A stretch of DNA of 64,000 bases from assembly GCA_002728755.1 (NCBI GenBank), contig PBVT01000085.1:62001-126000 (forward strand). Direction: 5' to 3'. Origin of the DNA: Myxococcales bacterium (GTDB taxonomy: Bacteria; Myxococcota_A; UBA9042; UBA3505). Below, one piece after another: positions 8,901-19,200 of the stretch. The translations under genes and the position numbers were made by a program. Each line of letters begins with the position of its first letter. Positions within the stretch are counted from its first letter, which is position 1. The notes under the pieces are model-generated. The model was not told where the DNA came from. It made no database searches and saw only the letters and a list, made by a program, of their open reading frames with translations.

Positions 8901-10670
8901 TTAGAGGGGACGTGTAATTCGAGCGGAAACCGTCTGACGAGCCGGTAATAGATGGAACCGTTTGCGCAGTAGGATATTCCGAACACAGGCTGAACCTGCA
9001 GGATCTGGTACTGGAAATTCGACGTCGACCTTCTCTACACCGCCAGAGATATTGACGACGATAGTCACGGTCATCTGCTCATTCGAAGTACAGCTCCATA
9101 TTGATTTACGCCATGTACGTAAGCGTTCTTGAAACTCAGACGGTGTAATCGGCCGTTCTTTTACACCGAGATTATCTGTTCCCTGTAGCTTGATCCGACG
9201 CTCGCCGCGCTTGGCGTCTGGATCGGCCAGCAGGCGCTCGTATTCCTTGGCGCTGAGTCCGTGGAGTTTATCCCTCTCGGCAATCTTTTTCTCCAATTTG
9301 GTCTTCTTTGGCGCCACAACAACGGCCTCGCCTGTGAGCTCAATCGGAGTTCCGCCACGATTCTTTCGCCGTTTTGTTGTTCGTTTTGTTTTCTTGGCTG
9401 ACGCTTGCGTCGATTCAATTTCCACCTGTTCCGTAAGGTCCGGCGTCGTCTCAACAATATCGAGCGTCTTCTGGTTGGCACTATTATAGGCGCTGGCAGA
9501 GCGGCGAGTTCGGCCGTCGTTCGTTGTGGGTTTCATAAGATCGATGATGAACAGAGTCCCGACAACGCCAACGATCACCGCACCGGCGATGAAATAGATT
9601 TTTCGCCGATTATTTTCCTTATCCATCTCCTTCATCACGCCAAATTGCTTTCTAAGCATGCGTGATTCCCGTGCCGATGGATCTGGTCCAGAGACGGACA
9701 GCTCCGATTTGTCGTATTTGATACCTTTGAGGCTGATCCCCTCGGCCTCCGTCTTTTCCCTTGTACGTCGTTCTTTTTCTTCCTCCTCCAGGGAGCGAGC
9801 GACCTCCTCAAGGGACTCTATTTCTGCCTGGGAAAGGGTCTGGTGTTCCGCAGCCACTTCGTCGGAGAAAAAGGCCTGTTCGAATGTATCGTATTCCTGG
9901 CCTTCGTCGTCGTCTTCATCGTCCTGGTCGTCGTCTCGGCCACCTTCGAGAACATTCAGGTCGGGGCCTTCAGCAGGCTCCTCTTCAGCGGGCTCCTCTT
10001 CAACAGGCTCCTCTTCGACGGGCTCCTCTTCGACGGGCTCTTCTTCGACAGGAGCTTCTTCGACGGGCTCCTCTTCAGCGGGCTCCTCTTCAGCGGGCTC
10101 CTCTTCAGCGGGCTCCTCTTCGACAGGAACTTCTTCGACGGGTTCCTCTTCGACAGGAACCTCTTCGACGGGTTCTTCGTCGCTGAGCTCTTCTTCGGTC
10201 ACAGCGCTAGGGGTATCGGTAGAACGGGTTGGAGACTCGGATAAGGCGGCTTGTAACCCTTCATCGATCGCGTTCTTAAACAGGGCGACATGACCCGCAG
10301 GCTTCCATTCGGCCCAGTTGGGCTCCCAGATCAGGGTTGTCTTTAGGAGGCCGCCCCCTTTCGCCAATTCCACCATCTTCTCCAGACTATGGGGGCCATC
10401 GGATTGTCCGTCGACGACTCGGTGCCAGTCTGTCGGGGCCAAGCTACTCCCTGCTTCCGGCGGAGGGCTCGTCGGCTGGGTGGAGGTGATCGGATCTGCG
10501 TCGGCCGTGGTCCCAAGATCGCTTGTGGGGGATTCCGATGGGTCGGCGCCCGGGGCCCGTACACGGAGCACAGCACCACAGTTACGACACCGAATCCGAA
10601 CGGATGTCCCCCCTTGAAGATGTTGGGGGTTGATGCGGTATCGCGTATTACATTTTACACAAGTGAAACG
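8901..10670 (-). CDS. Zinc-ribbon / GYF-like / AgmX-PglI C-terminal domain protein (gliding or TonB-like)
   Basis: MRFTCVKCNTRYRINPQHLQGGTSVRIRCRNCGAVLRV zinc ribbon, WHRVVDGQSDGPHSLEKM...TLIWEPNWAEWKPAG GYF-like segment, EEPVEEVPVEEEPAEE repeat, single TM (IYFIAGAVIVGVVGTLFII), C-terminal WKSIWSCTSNEQMTVTIVVNISGGVEKVDV. Confidence 0.75.
   Translation of the reverse strand, partial: RFTCVKCNTRYRINPQHLQGGTSVRIRCRNCGAVLRVRAPGADPSESPTSDLGTTADADPITSTQPTSPPPEAGSSLAPTDWHRVVDGQSDGPHSLEKMVELAKGGGLLKTTLIWEPNWAEWKPAGHVALFKNAIDEGLQAALSESPTRSTDTPSAVTEEELSDEEPVEEVPVEEEPVEEVPVEEEPAEEEPAEEEPAEEEPVEEAPVEEEPVEEEPVEEEPVEEEPAEEEPAEGPDLNVLEGGRDDDQDDEDDDEGQEYDTFEQAFFSDEVAAEHQTLSQAEIESLEEVARSLEEEEKERRTREKTEAEGISLKGIKYDKSELSVSGPDPSARESRMLRKQFGVMKEMDKENNRRKIYFIAGAVIVGVVGTLFIIDLMKPTTNDGRTRRSASAYNSANQKTLDIVETTPDLTEQVEIESTQASAKKTKRTTKRRKNRGGTPIELTGEAVVVAPKKTKLEKKIAERDKLHGLSAKEYERLLADPDAKRGERRIKLQGTDNLGVKERPITPSEFQERLRTWRKSIWSCTSNEQMTVTIVVNISGGVEKVDVEFPVPDPAGSACVRNILLRKRFHLLPARQTVSARITRPL
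9960..10185 (-). repeat. 15-bp period low-complexity repeat encoding EEPVEE/EEPAEE
   Basis: Reiterated ggctcctcttc(a/g)(a/g)cg units on the + strand. Confidence 0.85.
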
Positions 10671-10901
10671 CATGCGCGTTCTACTCCTGGCGGACAAATC
10701 CGGGGACTTGATAACGACCGAAACTAGCACTGTGACGTGCTTGAGACAACTTTGATAACGCGCAATGCTCTGTATTCGTTCCCCTCACAGGTCTTCAGCT
10801 ATGGGAAGAGTCCACTCGTTGTAGGGGCGGGCATTGCCTTTCAGTCCGCCTTTTACTTACGTTGCGGTTGATACGATGTTCGGTATATTCTCGTATGGTG
10901 G

Positions 10902-12113
10902 TTGACGGGGAGAGCGGTGTACATTCGAGCGGTAATCTTTCGGGCTATTCTACCAACAGCGTTGCTGGCGTTCCTGGCTACACCGCAATGGGTCGTCGCA
11001 CAGGAGAATCGAAGCTTTGATTCGATCGTAAATGAGGCTAAGGCGGCCCGGCAGGCCGGTGATCTGGAGCGGGCGGCGGAGTTGGTCGAAGAGGCCTACA
11101 AGCGCAAGCCGCTGCCGGTGTTATTGAATAACCTTGGTAAGGTCTACGAAGAGTTGGGCCGTTATAAGAAAGCGATTGATTGTTATCAGAAGGTGGCCGA
11201 CGATCCGAAAGCGGACTCCTCTTTACGAGCGCTGGATACCGCGCGGATTGGGGCCCTTACACCCAGGTTAGCATCGGCTTGGATACGAGGTCCGGCGGAG
11301 TCGAATTGGGAGCGGATCGTCGTAGCGGGCGAGGTTGTTGCCGTTCGAGGGGGTGAAGAGCTACCGGTTCCGGTTGGAAAGCAGCTGGTTCTGATCCAGG
11401 CTCAGGCGGACACCGTGCATTTGCTTCATCTCCAATTTGTCCGAGGCCGCCGAACAAGTGTCATTCCTACGATTCTTATGGATCGTGGTGGATTTGCTAC
11501 GATCGATCTAAAGGGGATTTCGCCTCGGCCACAGAGTATTTTTATCGATGGAAGACGGCTGGATATAGAGTTGGATGGTGTTGAAGCACTGCATATAGAG
11601 CCGGGATCCTATCAACTCCGCGTAGAAAGAGGACCTGGAAAGGTTAAGATCGTGCAGTTAACTGTACAGGCCAATCAGGCAGTAGCGTTGCGAACGCGGT
11701 TGTCGACCCATGGCGTACATGATGAATCGGGCCTGCTAACCCGCTCCGCCCCTTCGGATGGTCTTAGAGTTGGCCCTTTGGTTACCGTAGGGGCGAGCCT
11801 CATCCTCGTCGGTGTGGGAGGATATCTTCTGCACGAAGCCAGCCAACTACGGGGGCAAATTGCTGACTCTGTAGAGCAACATAGGAATTTCACGGATGGC
11901 CCACTTACGTTCTCCCAGGAACAGACGTATGCGATGCAGGACGACGCGGACAGTAAGAGCCTAATGGGTAGCGTTTTCTCGATAACTGGCACCATTGCCC
12001 TTGGGGCGGGTATTGCCTGGTGGCTGTATGGAGATACACCGACGACAACGGTTATGGGTCGAACGTCGGTTTTTATGTCTCCGACGGGCCTGAGACTGGA
12101 TGTGACCTACTGA
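10902..12113 (+). CDS. TPR-containing, PEGA-like periplasmic/membrane protein
   Basis: Signal peptide (ILPTALLAFLATPQWVVAQ), TPR (PVLLNNLGKVYEELGRYKKAIDCYQKVADDP), C-terminal TM segments. The start may instead be GTG at 10917. Confidence 0.7.
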   Translation: MTGRAVYIRAVIFRAILPTALLAFLATPQWVVAQENRSFDSIVNEAKAARQAGDLERAAELVEEAYKRKPLPVLLNNLGKVYEELGRYKKAIDCYQKVADDPKADSSLRALDTARIGALTPRLASAWIRGPAESNWERIVVAGEVVAVRGGEELPVPVGKQLVLIQAQADTVHLLHLQFVRGRRTSVIPTILMDRGGFATIDLKGISPRPQSIFIDGRRLDIELDGVEALHIEPGSYQLRVERGPGKVKIVQLTVQANQAVALRTRLSTHGVHDESGLLTRSAPSDGLRVGPLVTVGASLILVGVGGYLLHEASQLRGQIADSVEQHRNFTDGPLTFSQEQTYAMQDDADSKSLMGSVFSITGTIALGAGIAWWLYGDTPTTTVMGRTSVFMSPTGLRLDVTY

Positions 12114-14437
12114 TGATATTGATTCGAAACAGGTGGAGTGACGGGTTGTGGCCGCTATTGGCCATGATGCTGATCGGTCTGGGTTGCAAAGAACCCCTCG
12201 ATCTCGATGCCACCCTATTCCACTGCGATGAAAACAACCCCTGCGCCCAGAGCGCAGGGTACGAATGCCAGTATCCAGTACTCGATAACGGCGAGAAAGC
12301 AGAGAAGGGGGAATGTAGAAAGGGTCCATCCTCTACGGACAGTACGGGTTCCGATACCGGTACGGATGTGGCGACCGATACGGGTTCGGATACGGGCTCT
12401 GATGTGGTGACTGATACGGGTTCGGATACGGGCGGTACTTCATGTAACGATAACGACGACTGTCAAGATGGAGTCGCCTGTACATATGACAAATGCGATG
12501 AAGGAACCTGTAATTTTCTGGCCGTTAACGACCAGAAATTTACGGATTATGATTGTTGCGGAATAACCGACACGCAAGAGGAATGTGGACAGCATTTAGA
12601 TGAACAGGCATCGGGCACCCTGAATGTTGAGAACCCCTATACATGTGGTTCATCTCCGGAGAATCGCTTTACCTGTATCCCTAACTGCAAAGCCACCTAT
12701 GTAGATGTCGACGGGAACTTCGCCAATGGTTGTGAAGAGCGTATTCTGCGTGTTGATCAAGAGGAGGGACTGTTTTGGGACACATCACAGGAGCCCCAGG
12801 GTACGCAGCCTGACGGCTCCGAAGAAAAGCCCTTCAAAAGCCTTTCCATCGCATTATGGTACGTTCGTGGAGAGCGTGGTGAGCATCAAAGTGAGTCCCG
12901 TTTTACCGTTCAACTGGAAGGAGACTACCAGATAGGGAAAGATGCATATTGGGACTTTTCGGGATCTTCGTCGACGCCGGGGACCGGGTCTCACGAGCTC
13001 ACCCTGTCCAATATTACCCTTCAGGGGAAAAGCAAAGACGTGGTGCTGAGCAAAAACCCGATCCTTGGGGTTGTTAGTTTCCGCCATAGTTGTGTGTTGC
13101 AGATCGGAAAGCCTGGGCCTGGCCAGACGCAAAATGTGACGATCCGCAATCTGACCATCGACGCGGAGAGAACCAGTCGTTGCGGTATCCACTTTCACGA
13201 CGTTGAGGGCATTGACGACGAAAATTTCAAAGCCCAAGATCTGGTCATAAGAAATGCCAAGGGAGAGTTGGGTGAGTCTGGTTACGGTATTCTGATTGGC
13301 GACGGTGGGAGTGTGGCGATAGACGGTGTGAATGTGGCGATAGACGGTGTGGAGATCCACCATATCTATGGAGGCGATAACATAGATTCATCCAACCCAC
13401 CCTCATACGGCGCCTCTTTTGGGATCTGGGCGTCCAATCCGAATGGCGGCCAGGCGGCCGTGACAATCCGAAATTCCCTGATTCATGACATCATGGGATA
13501 TGGATTTCATCCCGATGAATCAGTCGATGCGCCCGATGACAGGGGCTCGGTTGGGATCTATGTAGAGAACATCCCGGATATAACGATCGAGCATTGTTCG
13601 ATTCATTCTATCTATTCCACGGTTTCAACCCCTCCCAACATCGATACGGAGATATACCCGGTTGCGGCAATCTATCTGCGAGATTCCGCCACCTCGGGCA
13701 ATTACCTAACGCTTGCGCATCTCAGTATCTGGAATGTGGGTCTGATGACACGTGATTATGCCGGAACGAGTCGGGCGTATGGCATCGCCGTGGATAACGA
13801 GGATGATGATTCGGCGTCTCTGGTGGTTAAGAATTCCATCATCAGTCGGATCGGCGGCCGATATGGAGGAAGCTGTGGGTTATGTGTGGCGGATCTTCAT
13901 CTTGATGCGGACACTCCGACTCCCACCGTCCCAGACAATGTAGGGGGCATGGATTATCTAGAACGCTGTGGTTGCTCAATAAATTACAACCAGGACGGTT
14001 GTGTAGTTGGCGACGATCCCAACAATTCCCCTCCCCTATTCGATCTGGGCGCTCTGGACGCATGTATAGGAGCGAGTGTTGAGGATTTGAGGACGCAGCT
14101 TAAGAACTGTAGTTTGTCCGAGCCGGCCCATGAAACCTGTCCGGCCGACAATTCATTTGTCGAATGCTCTTGCGGGCAGTTTCCTCAATTACGACTGGCG
14201 GTCAACTCGCCAGCGATAGATGCGGGCGATCCCAAAAGTTCTGGGGTCTGCATTGAGCCGGAGCCCAATGGCTGCGTCGTAAACCTGGGGCATTATGGAG
14301 GCACAAGCGAGGCCCAGGTAGCGAAGGACGGGACACATTTGATTGGCCCCGATGGGTGGATATGCGAGAACCATTCGTTCAACCCGGGTGGAAAGGGCGG
14401 AATGTACTGTCCCTCCGCCCCCGAACCGGACGAGTAG
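12113..14437 (+). CDS. Lipoprotein with Cys-rich N-terminus, Thr/Asp-Ser-Gly repeat linker and right-handed parallel beta-helix-like body
   Basis: MILIRNRWSDGLWPLLAMMLIGLGC lipobox; TDTGSDTGSDVVTDTGSDTGG; CNDNDDCQDGVACTYDKCDEGTC; beta-helix-like repeats (VTIRNLTIDAERTSR, VTIRNSLIHDIMGYGF, ITIEHCSIHSIYS). Start ATG overlaps the preceding TGA (tgATG). Confidence 0.75.
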   Translation: MILIRNRWSDGLWPLLAMMLIGLGCKEPLDLDATLFHCDENNPCAQSAGYECQYPVLDNGEKAEKGECRKGPSSTDSTGSDTGTDVATDTGSDTGSDVVTDTGSDTGGTSCNDNDDCQDGVACTYDKCDEGTCNFLAVNDQKFTDYDCCGITDTQEECGQHLDEQASGTLNVENPYTCGSSPENRFTCIPNCKATYVDVDGNFANGCEERILRVDQEEGLFWDTSQEPQGTQPDGSEEKPFKSLSIALWYVRGERGEHQSESRFTVQLEGDYQIGKDAYWDFSGSSSTPGTGSHELTLSNITLQGKSKDVVLSKNPILGVVSFRHSCVLQIGKPGPGQTQNVTIRNLTIDAERTSRCGIHFHDVEGIDDENFKAQDLVIRNAKGELGESGYGILIGDGGSVAIDGVNVAIDGVEIHHIYGGDNIDSSNPPSYGASFGIWASNPNGGQAAVTIRNSLIHDIMGYGFHPDESVDAPDDRGSVGIYVENIPDITIEHCSIHSIYSTVSTPPNIDTEIYPVAAIYLRDSATSGNYLTLAHLSIWNVGLMTRDYAGTSRAYGIAVDNEDDDSASLVVKNSIISRIGGRYGGSCGLCVADLHLDADTPTPTVPDNVGGMDYLERCGCSINYNQDGCVVGDDPNNSPPLFDLGALDACIGASVEDLRTQLKNCSLSEPAHETCPADNSFVECSCGQFPQLRLAVNSPAIDAGDPKSSGVCIEPEPNGCVVNLGHYGGTSEAQVAKDGTHLIGPDGWICENHSFNPGGKGGMYCPSAPEPDE

Positions 14438-14461
14438 CGGGGTCGACCAAAAGGCCCGGAC

Positions 14462-16174
14462 CTACCATTGATCGACGGTTTTCTTGTCCTTGCGCTTTGG
14501 TTTCGGCTTTACTGGGGTCGAGGCTTTTCGGCGTCGAGTGGTCTGCCTTAGCTTTACCTGCACAATATCATCGCTGGTAGGCATTACCGTCAGATTTTTC
14601 GTCTTGTAGCCCTTGCGTTTTAGACGAAGTTTCATTGGTTCGGCATCGTCGGCCATGGAAATCCCGAGAGGGGTTTTCCCCAGTTGCGTGGCGCCGTCCC
14701 ATACCTCTGCACCTGGAGGATCACTTTCAATTTGAATGGTTCGCACCTGCGTCGCGACCTTCTCTTTGGCGGGAGGCTGTCGTTCTGGCTCCGCATCGGT
14801 AGAACTCGTTATATCGCTCTGGGTGTCGGGTATCGACGCGATGCCTGTATCGCTGGTGGATACATCCTGTCTGTTGTTGGTGGCGTCTTTATTCTTTTTG
14901 CCCGTAGGCATAAAGGCGAACACGGCACCGATTACGCCCAACACGACCAGGACTACCGCCCAGGTGGCTTTTGAGCGACCAAACCCGCTGTTTGCCGCCG
15001 CCACGAGTGGCTCCTCATCGGTCTGTAGCGCGTCTCGGACGTCGCTGGCGGTCAAGGGTTCGGAGCGCACCTCGGGACTCTTCACCAGGTCCGATAAGAT
15101 ATCTTCCACCGCGCGTGGTTTTTTGTCGGCGAGCTGGCCGGTAGAAATGGCTGCGGTACGCGCAGAAGCCAGTGTTTTTTTTACATCGACTGGAGCGGCC
15201 CTTGAGAGGGCAGATAAGATATCAACAACGGCTTTCGTGCTGCATGGTCGGTCGAGCCGCTTCTTTGCCATTAAGGAGGTGTAGAGAGCGACGAGGCCTT
15301 CCGATGGTGGTTGTCCATCGGAGAGCTTCGCGGGCAGCGCTGGCGCCTCCTCGCGAAGATGTTTCATCAAGATACCGATGGGCTCGTCGGACATATACGG
15401 GGGACCACCCGACAACAGCTCAAACATGACGCATCCAAGGGAATAGAGATCGGAGCGAAAGTCGAGGGGCTGGCCCATAGTCTGCTCGGGGCTCATATAC
15501 ATCGGCGTACCGACCGTTACCCCGGTACCGGTCAGAGATTGATACGAGTCGGAATCACTACGCAGAACTTTGGCGATTCCGAAGTCGAGTACTTTGACAT
15601 GCTCCTGGCCATCGCTGAGTTCACGAACATGAATGTTCTCGGGCTTCAGATCTCGATGAACAATATCCTTATCGTGAGCTTCGGTCAGGGCCCGCGCAAC
15701 GCCCAATAAGATGGTGGTCACCCGTCGTTCTGGTAGAGGGCCTTCCGCCTGAAGTAACTCGTCCAGGGCTAGCCCCTCTAAATACTCCATTGCGATATAG
15801 GGAATATCGGTCTCTTTATCGATGCCAAAGTCGTAGATTCGTACGATGTTTGGATGGTCCAGCGCACTGGCAGATTGCGCTTCACGGTAGAAGCGTTTAA
15901 CGAGCTTACTCTCGCGCAACAGGGTTTTGAGAAGAGTCTTCAGCGCGACCTTTCGGTTCATGCTGGTCTGGGTTGCGAGGTATACCGCCCCCATGCCTCC
16001 CTGGCCCAGAAGGCTTTCGATTCGAAACCGCTGAGCAATCATCGTTCCATTGGCGAGCCCGCCGGCCTCTGGCTCCATTTTAGCGCGGTCTACAGTGGGG
16101 ACGCCGTCTTTTGGGCAGACGTCATCATCCATCCACTCTTCACAAAGGGGGCAGTACCGTCCGGGCTCCGCCAT
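14462..16174 (-). CDS. Serine/threonine protein kinase with C-terminal TM and PEGA domain
   Basis: GQGGMGAVYLATQ, VALKTLLK, IVHRDLKPENI, VLDFGIAK, GTPMYMSPEQ; TM ATWAVVLVVLGVIGAVFAFM; C-terminal IESDPPGAEVWDGATQLGKTPLG (PEGA). Confidence 0.92.
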   Translation of the reverse strand: MAEPGRYCPLCEEWMDDDVCPKDGVPTVDRAKMEPEAGGLANGTMIAQRFRIESLLGQGGMGAVYLATQTSMNRKVALKTLLKTLLRESKLVKRFYREAQSASALDHPNIVRIYDFGIDKETDIPYIAMEYLEGLALDELLQAEGPLPERRVTTILLGVARALTEAHDKDIVHRDLKPENIHVRELSDGQEHVKVLDFGIAKVLRSDSDSYQSLTGTGVTVGTPMYMSPEQTMGQPLDFRSDLYSLGCVMFELLSGGPPYMSDEPIGILMKHLREEAPALPAKLSDGQPPSEGLVALYTSLMAKKRLDRPCSTKAVVDILSALSRAAPVDVKKTLASARTAAISTGQLADKKPRAVEDILSDLVKSPEVRSEPLTASDVRDALQTDEEPLVAAANSGFGRSKATWAVVLVVLGVIGAVFAFMPTGKKNKDATNNRQDVSTSDTGIASIPDTQSDITSSTDAEPERQPPAKEKVATQVRTIQIESDPPGAEVWDGATQLGKTPLGISMADDAEPMKLRLKRKGYKTKNLTVMPTSDDIVQVKLRQTTRRRKASTPVKPKPKRKDKKTVDQW

Positions 16175-16266
16175 GATGTCTCCTTGACCGATTGCGCTCC
16201 CCTATCTTTCCCTTCTATGGGAGCAGGGGTCAAGATTGGCAATTCAAAGTGGAATCTTTTGTGGGA

Positions 16267-19200
16267 CTAGAAGTTGGTATGGTCCACGATCCCGAAGGAT
16301 CCGGCTCCACCATTATTTCCGAGGCTCGCTCCACCTAAACCACCTTCAGCGGCCGATGGGCCCGCAGGGAAGAGGTTGTTGTTGACGAATGTGGAGAGAT
16401 CGAATCCGTTGCTATGCCCCACATAGATGGCATAGGACGGGCCGCCGCAGCCGCCACCACCGCCGCCGCCATGACCTCCAGATCCACCGGCGCCGCCATT
16501 TCCTCCCTGCCCAGCGCAGAAGTTCTCTGTACCAGGAATCCCGCCAGCACCACCGCCGGCACCCAGTCCACCCGAACCACCAATACCGCCGGGGCCTCCT
16601 GCACCCCCGCGACCACCAGCGCCGCGGTGTAGCGTGTTATTTAGAAATTCCGGAGTGGAAGCTACCCCGTTCAGGGTTATAAAGATGGCAAAAGAGCCAC
16701 CGCCCGAGGTTCCATTCTCTCCCTTGGTTCCGGCGCAGCCTCCGGCCCCACCGCCACCGCCGCTACCACCGATATCGTGGGAACCAGATCCAGCAGTGGA
16801 ACAGTTGAAGGTCTCTACGCCGCCACCGGCGCCGCCGCCGCCACCGCCAAAGCCATGTTCTCCATTGCCACCGTCATTACCTGCAGTGCCAACCCAGAGG
16901 TCATTGCTGACATTACCTTCGGGAGTTGTGCAACCAGTACCAGGGGTTCCATTCGAACCTTGGGAACCATTATGGCCGTTACCTCCGTTGATGGGACCCT
17001 GAGGCGGTACAGCACATGCGCTACAATTGGCGGCTAGGCCCGTACCACAAGCATAGTTGTTGAAGGGGCCTGATGCGAAGCTAGTTAGGGCGTCGTAGCC
17101 GGCACTGCCGCCAATCCCGCCCTCTTCTAACGGTGAACCAGTTTTCCCCAGCTCCGCCTCGTTGTTCTCTTGAACAATTACAGCGCCTGGGCATTGGGAG
17201 CTCGCCAGGTCGTAATCCGGGCAGATCGCCGTCCCCCCCTGGCCACCACTACGATTACTACCGCTACAGGTTTGTTCTCCTCCATCGCCGCCCTGATTTT
17301 CTCCACTGCAAGCGAGCGCAAAGACATCATAGGAGATAACGCCCGTCTCACCGTTCTTACCCGCGTTGCCATCAAAGCCAGCAGCACCGAACACTCCATT
17401 GGCTCCATTACCGGCGAAGACCTGGTTGTCACGAATAGAGACCCGCTCATCGCAATCGACCAGGCGGATAGCATAGGACGAAGAACCGAGGATATCTGCA
17501 TCGCGACCAAAAACGAGGAAACCAACCATCTGCGTTGGTGGTCCTCCACCGTTGATTCCATGTGCGTTTACTGTAGCAACAAGGGTGTTGGTGGATGGTT
17601 GACCGAGGATAGCGGTTTCGAAAAGGAGGGGATCACGAGAACCAAAATTCGGGGAATATCCACCGTATAGAGATACGCCGGCGACCAGCTCAATCGATTC
17701 GGCATATAGGCCTGTCGCCACGTATACATCTCGCAATCCATTACTAGAGGCTGCGTTGATACCGGCCTGTATGGTTCGAACCGGGGCGTTGATGGTGCCC
17801 GAAGCAAAGTCATCTCCCGTCTTGGCCACAAAGATGGCGTTGTTGATTTCCCCGTCGACTCCATCGCAGTTGTGGTCGGTACCATCGGGGTGGTCTGTAT
17901 CCACGGAGAAGGTACATTCACAGCCATTTGCGGGGTTTCCATCCAGATCAAAACTGCCCGCCAGGCAATTCAAACCACAGGTGGGCACACCATTCACCAG
18001 GTTGCAGTAGCCGTTCGCGTTGGCATAGACCTGCGCCGTACAGTCGTTGCCGCAGATACCACAGTTGGTATCCGAGACATATAGCTGGTCGTCATTCAGG
18101 AAGTCTTCGTCCACTTCACCATCGCAGTCATTATCCAGATTATCGCAGAACTCGGCCGGTGGATTGCAGACCCCCCAACCCGTATCTGTACAGTTCTGTG
18201 TACCAATGCATGTGACGATGGGTTTACCCGGCTCAATATATGTAAGGTCACAGGCTTTGGTAAGTCCCGGGGTTTCCGTTGTGCAGCTACAGGAACCACT
18301 GCTTGGTTGGCATTGGGGAGTGTCCCCTGGCGTATCGAGACAGGAATATCCGGTCGGACAATCAATATCGTCGGTACAGGCCTTACCGCAGTAGTTTCCA
18401 TCTTCGAATGAGAGACATTCAGCACCGGTAAGTGGGCAATCGCTGTTCTCGACACAGGGGGCGCAGATCGCCGTGATATCCGGTATGCAGAGGTCTTCGA
18501 CGATCTGGTAGTAGCCTGGATCGCAGGCGGTTATCACACAGGAGGGGGTGCCGCTGGATAGATCACATGCGCCCTCGGCGTGGGGGAAGGCCAGGTTACA
18601 GTTGTTGTTACATTCACCACAATGCACATTCAGGTGGTATTGACCGTCCTCTTTGAAGTCTTCGTCGATCAGACCATCACAGTCGTCATCTACTCCATTG
18701 CAGGATTCGATCGTGGGGGTGGCTGCATCGCATACGTAGCCATTGATACCCTGGCAGATCTTTTCACCCACACAGGAACCCAGACCTTCAATGGTGATCT
18801 CACAAGGCTCGACGACCGTTGCGAGATCGTCAATCAGCCCGTTGCAATCGTTGTCGATCCCATCACATAGTTCCGCCACGGGAGGATCGGCCGTGCATGC
18901 AACGAAACCATAGTTTGGATCGCAGATCTCATAGCCATAACAGGTACCCAGTTCGTTCGAGCGGGTACATAAACGTTCCAACCCTAGATTCGCCGGTAAA
19001 CAGTCACAATCTCCACTTGTGGGTACACATTGTGCGCCCGAATCCCCTGGCTGGCAGGAATAGCCGTCCGGGCAATCTCCATCGGTACATGGGAGAGTAC
19101 AGACCTTGGCACCCGCAAGCTCCTGGCACGTCCCTTCGCCGCATTGAAAGTCTTCCTGGCAAGGGCTACAGAGCGTCTGTTGTTGGGGGACACAGAGGAA

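Noticed and set aside
9658-10293. 211-aa + strand ORF rich in SSAGSSSTG
   Set aside because: Antisense shadow of the EEPVEE repeat in the AgmX/PglI-like gene; composition is a reflection of the repeat.
10836-10870. ggcgg...ccgcctttta as a terminator
   Set aside because: 5-bp stem with ~15-nt loop and weak T tract; insufficient.
16335-17037. Multiple ORFs of 66-122 aa rich in Pro/Ala/His opposite or offset to the Gly-rich region
   Set aside because: Shadow frames of GGN-repeat coding sequence in the 16267-19623 lipoprotein.
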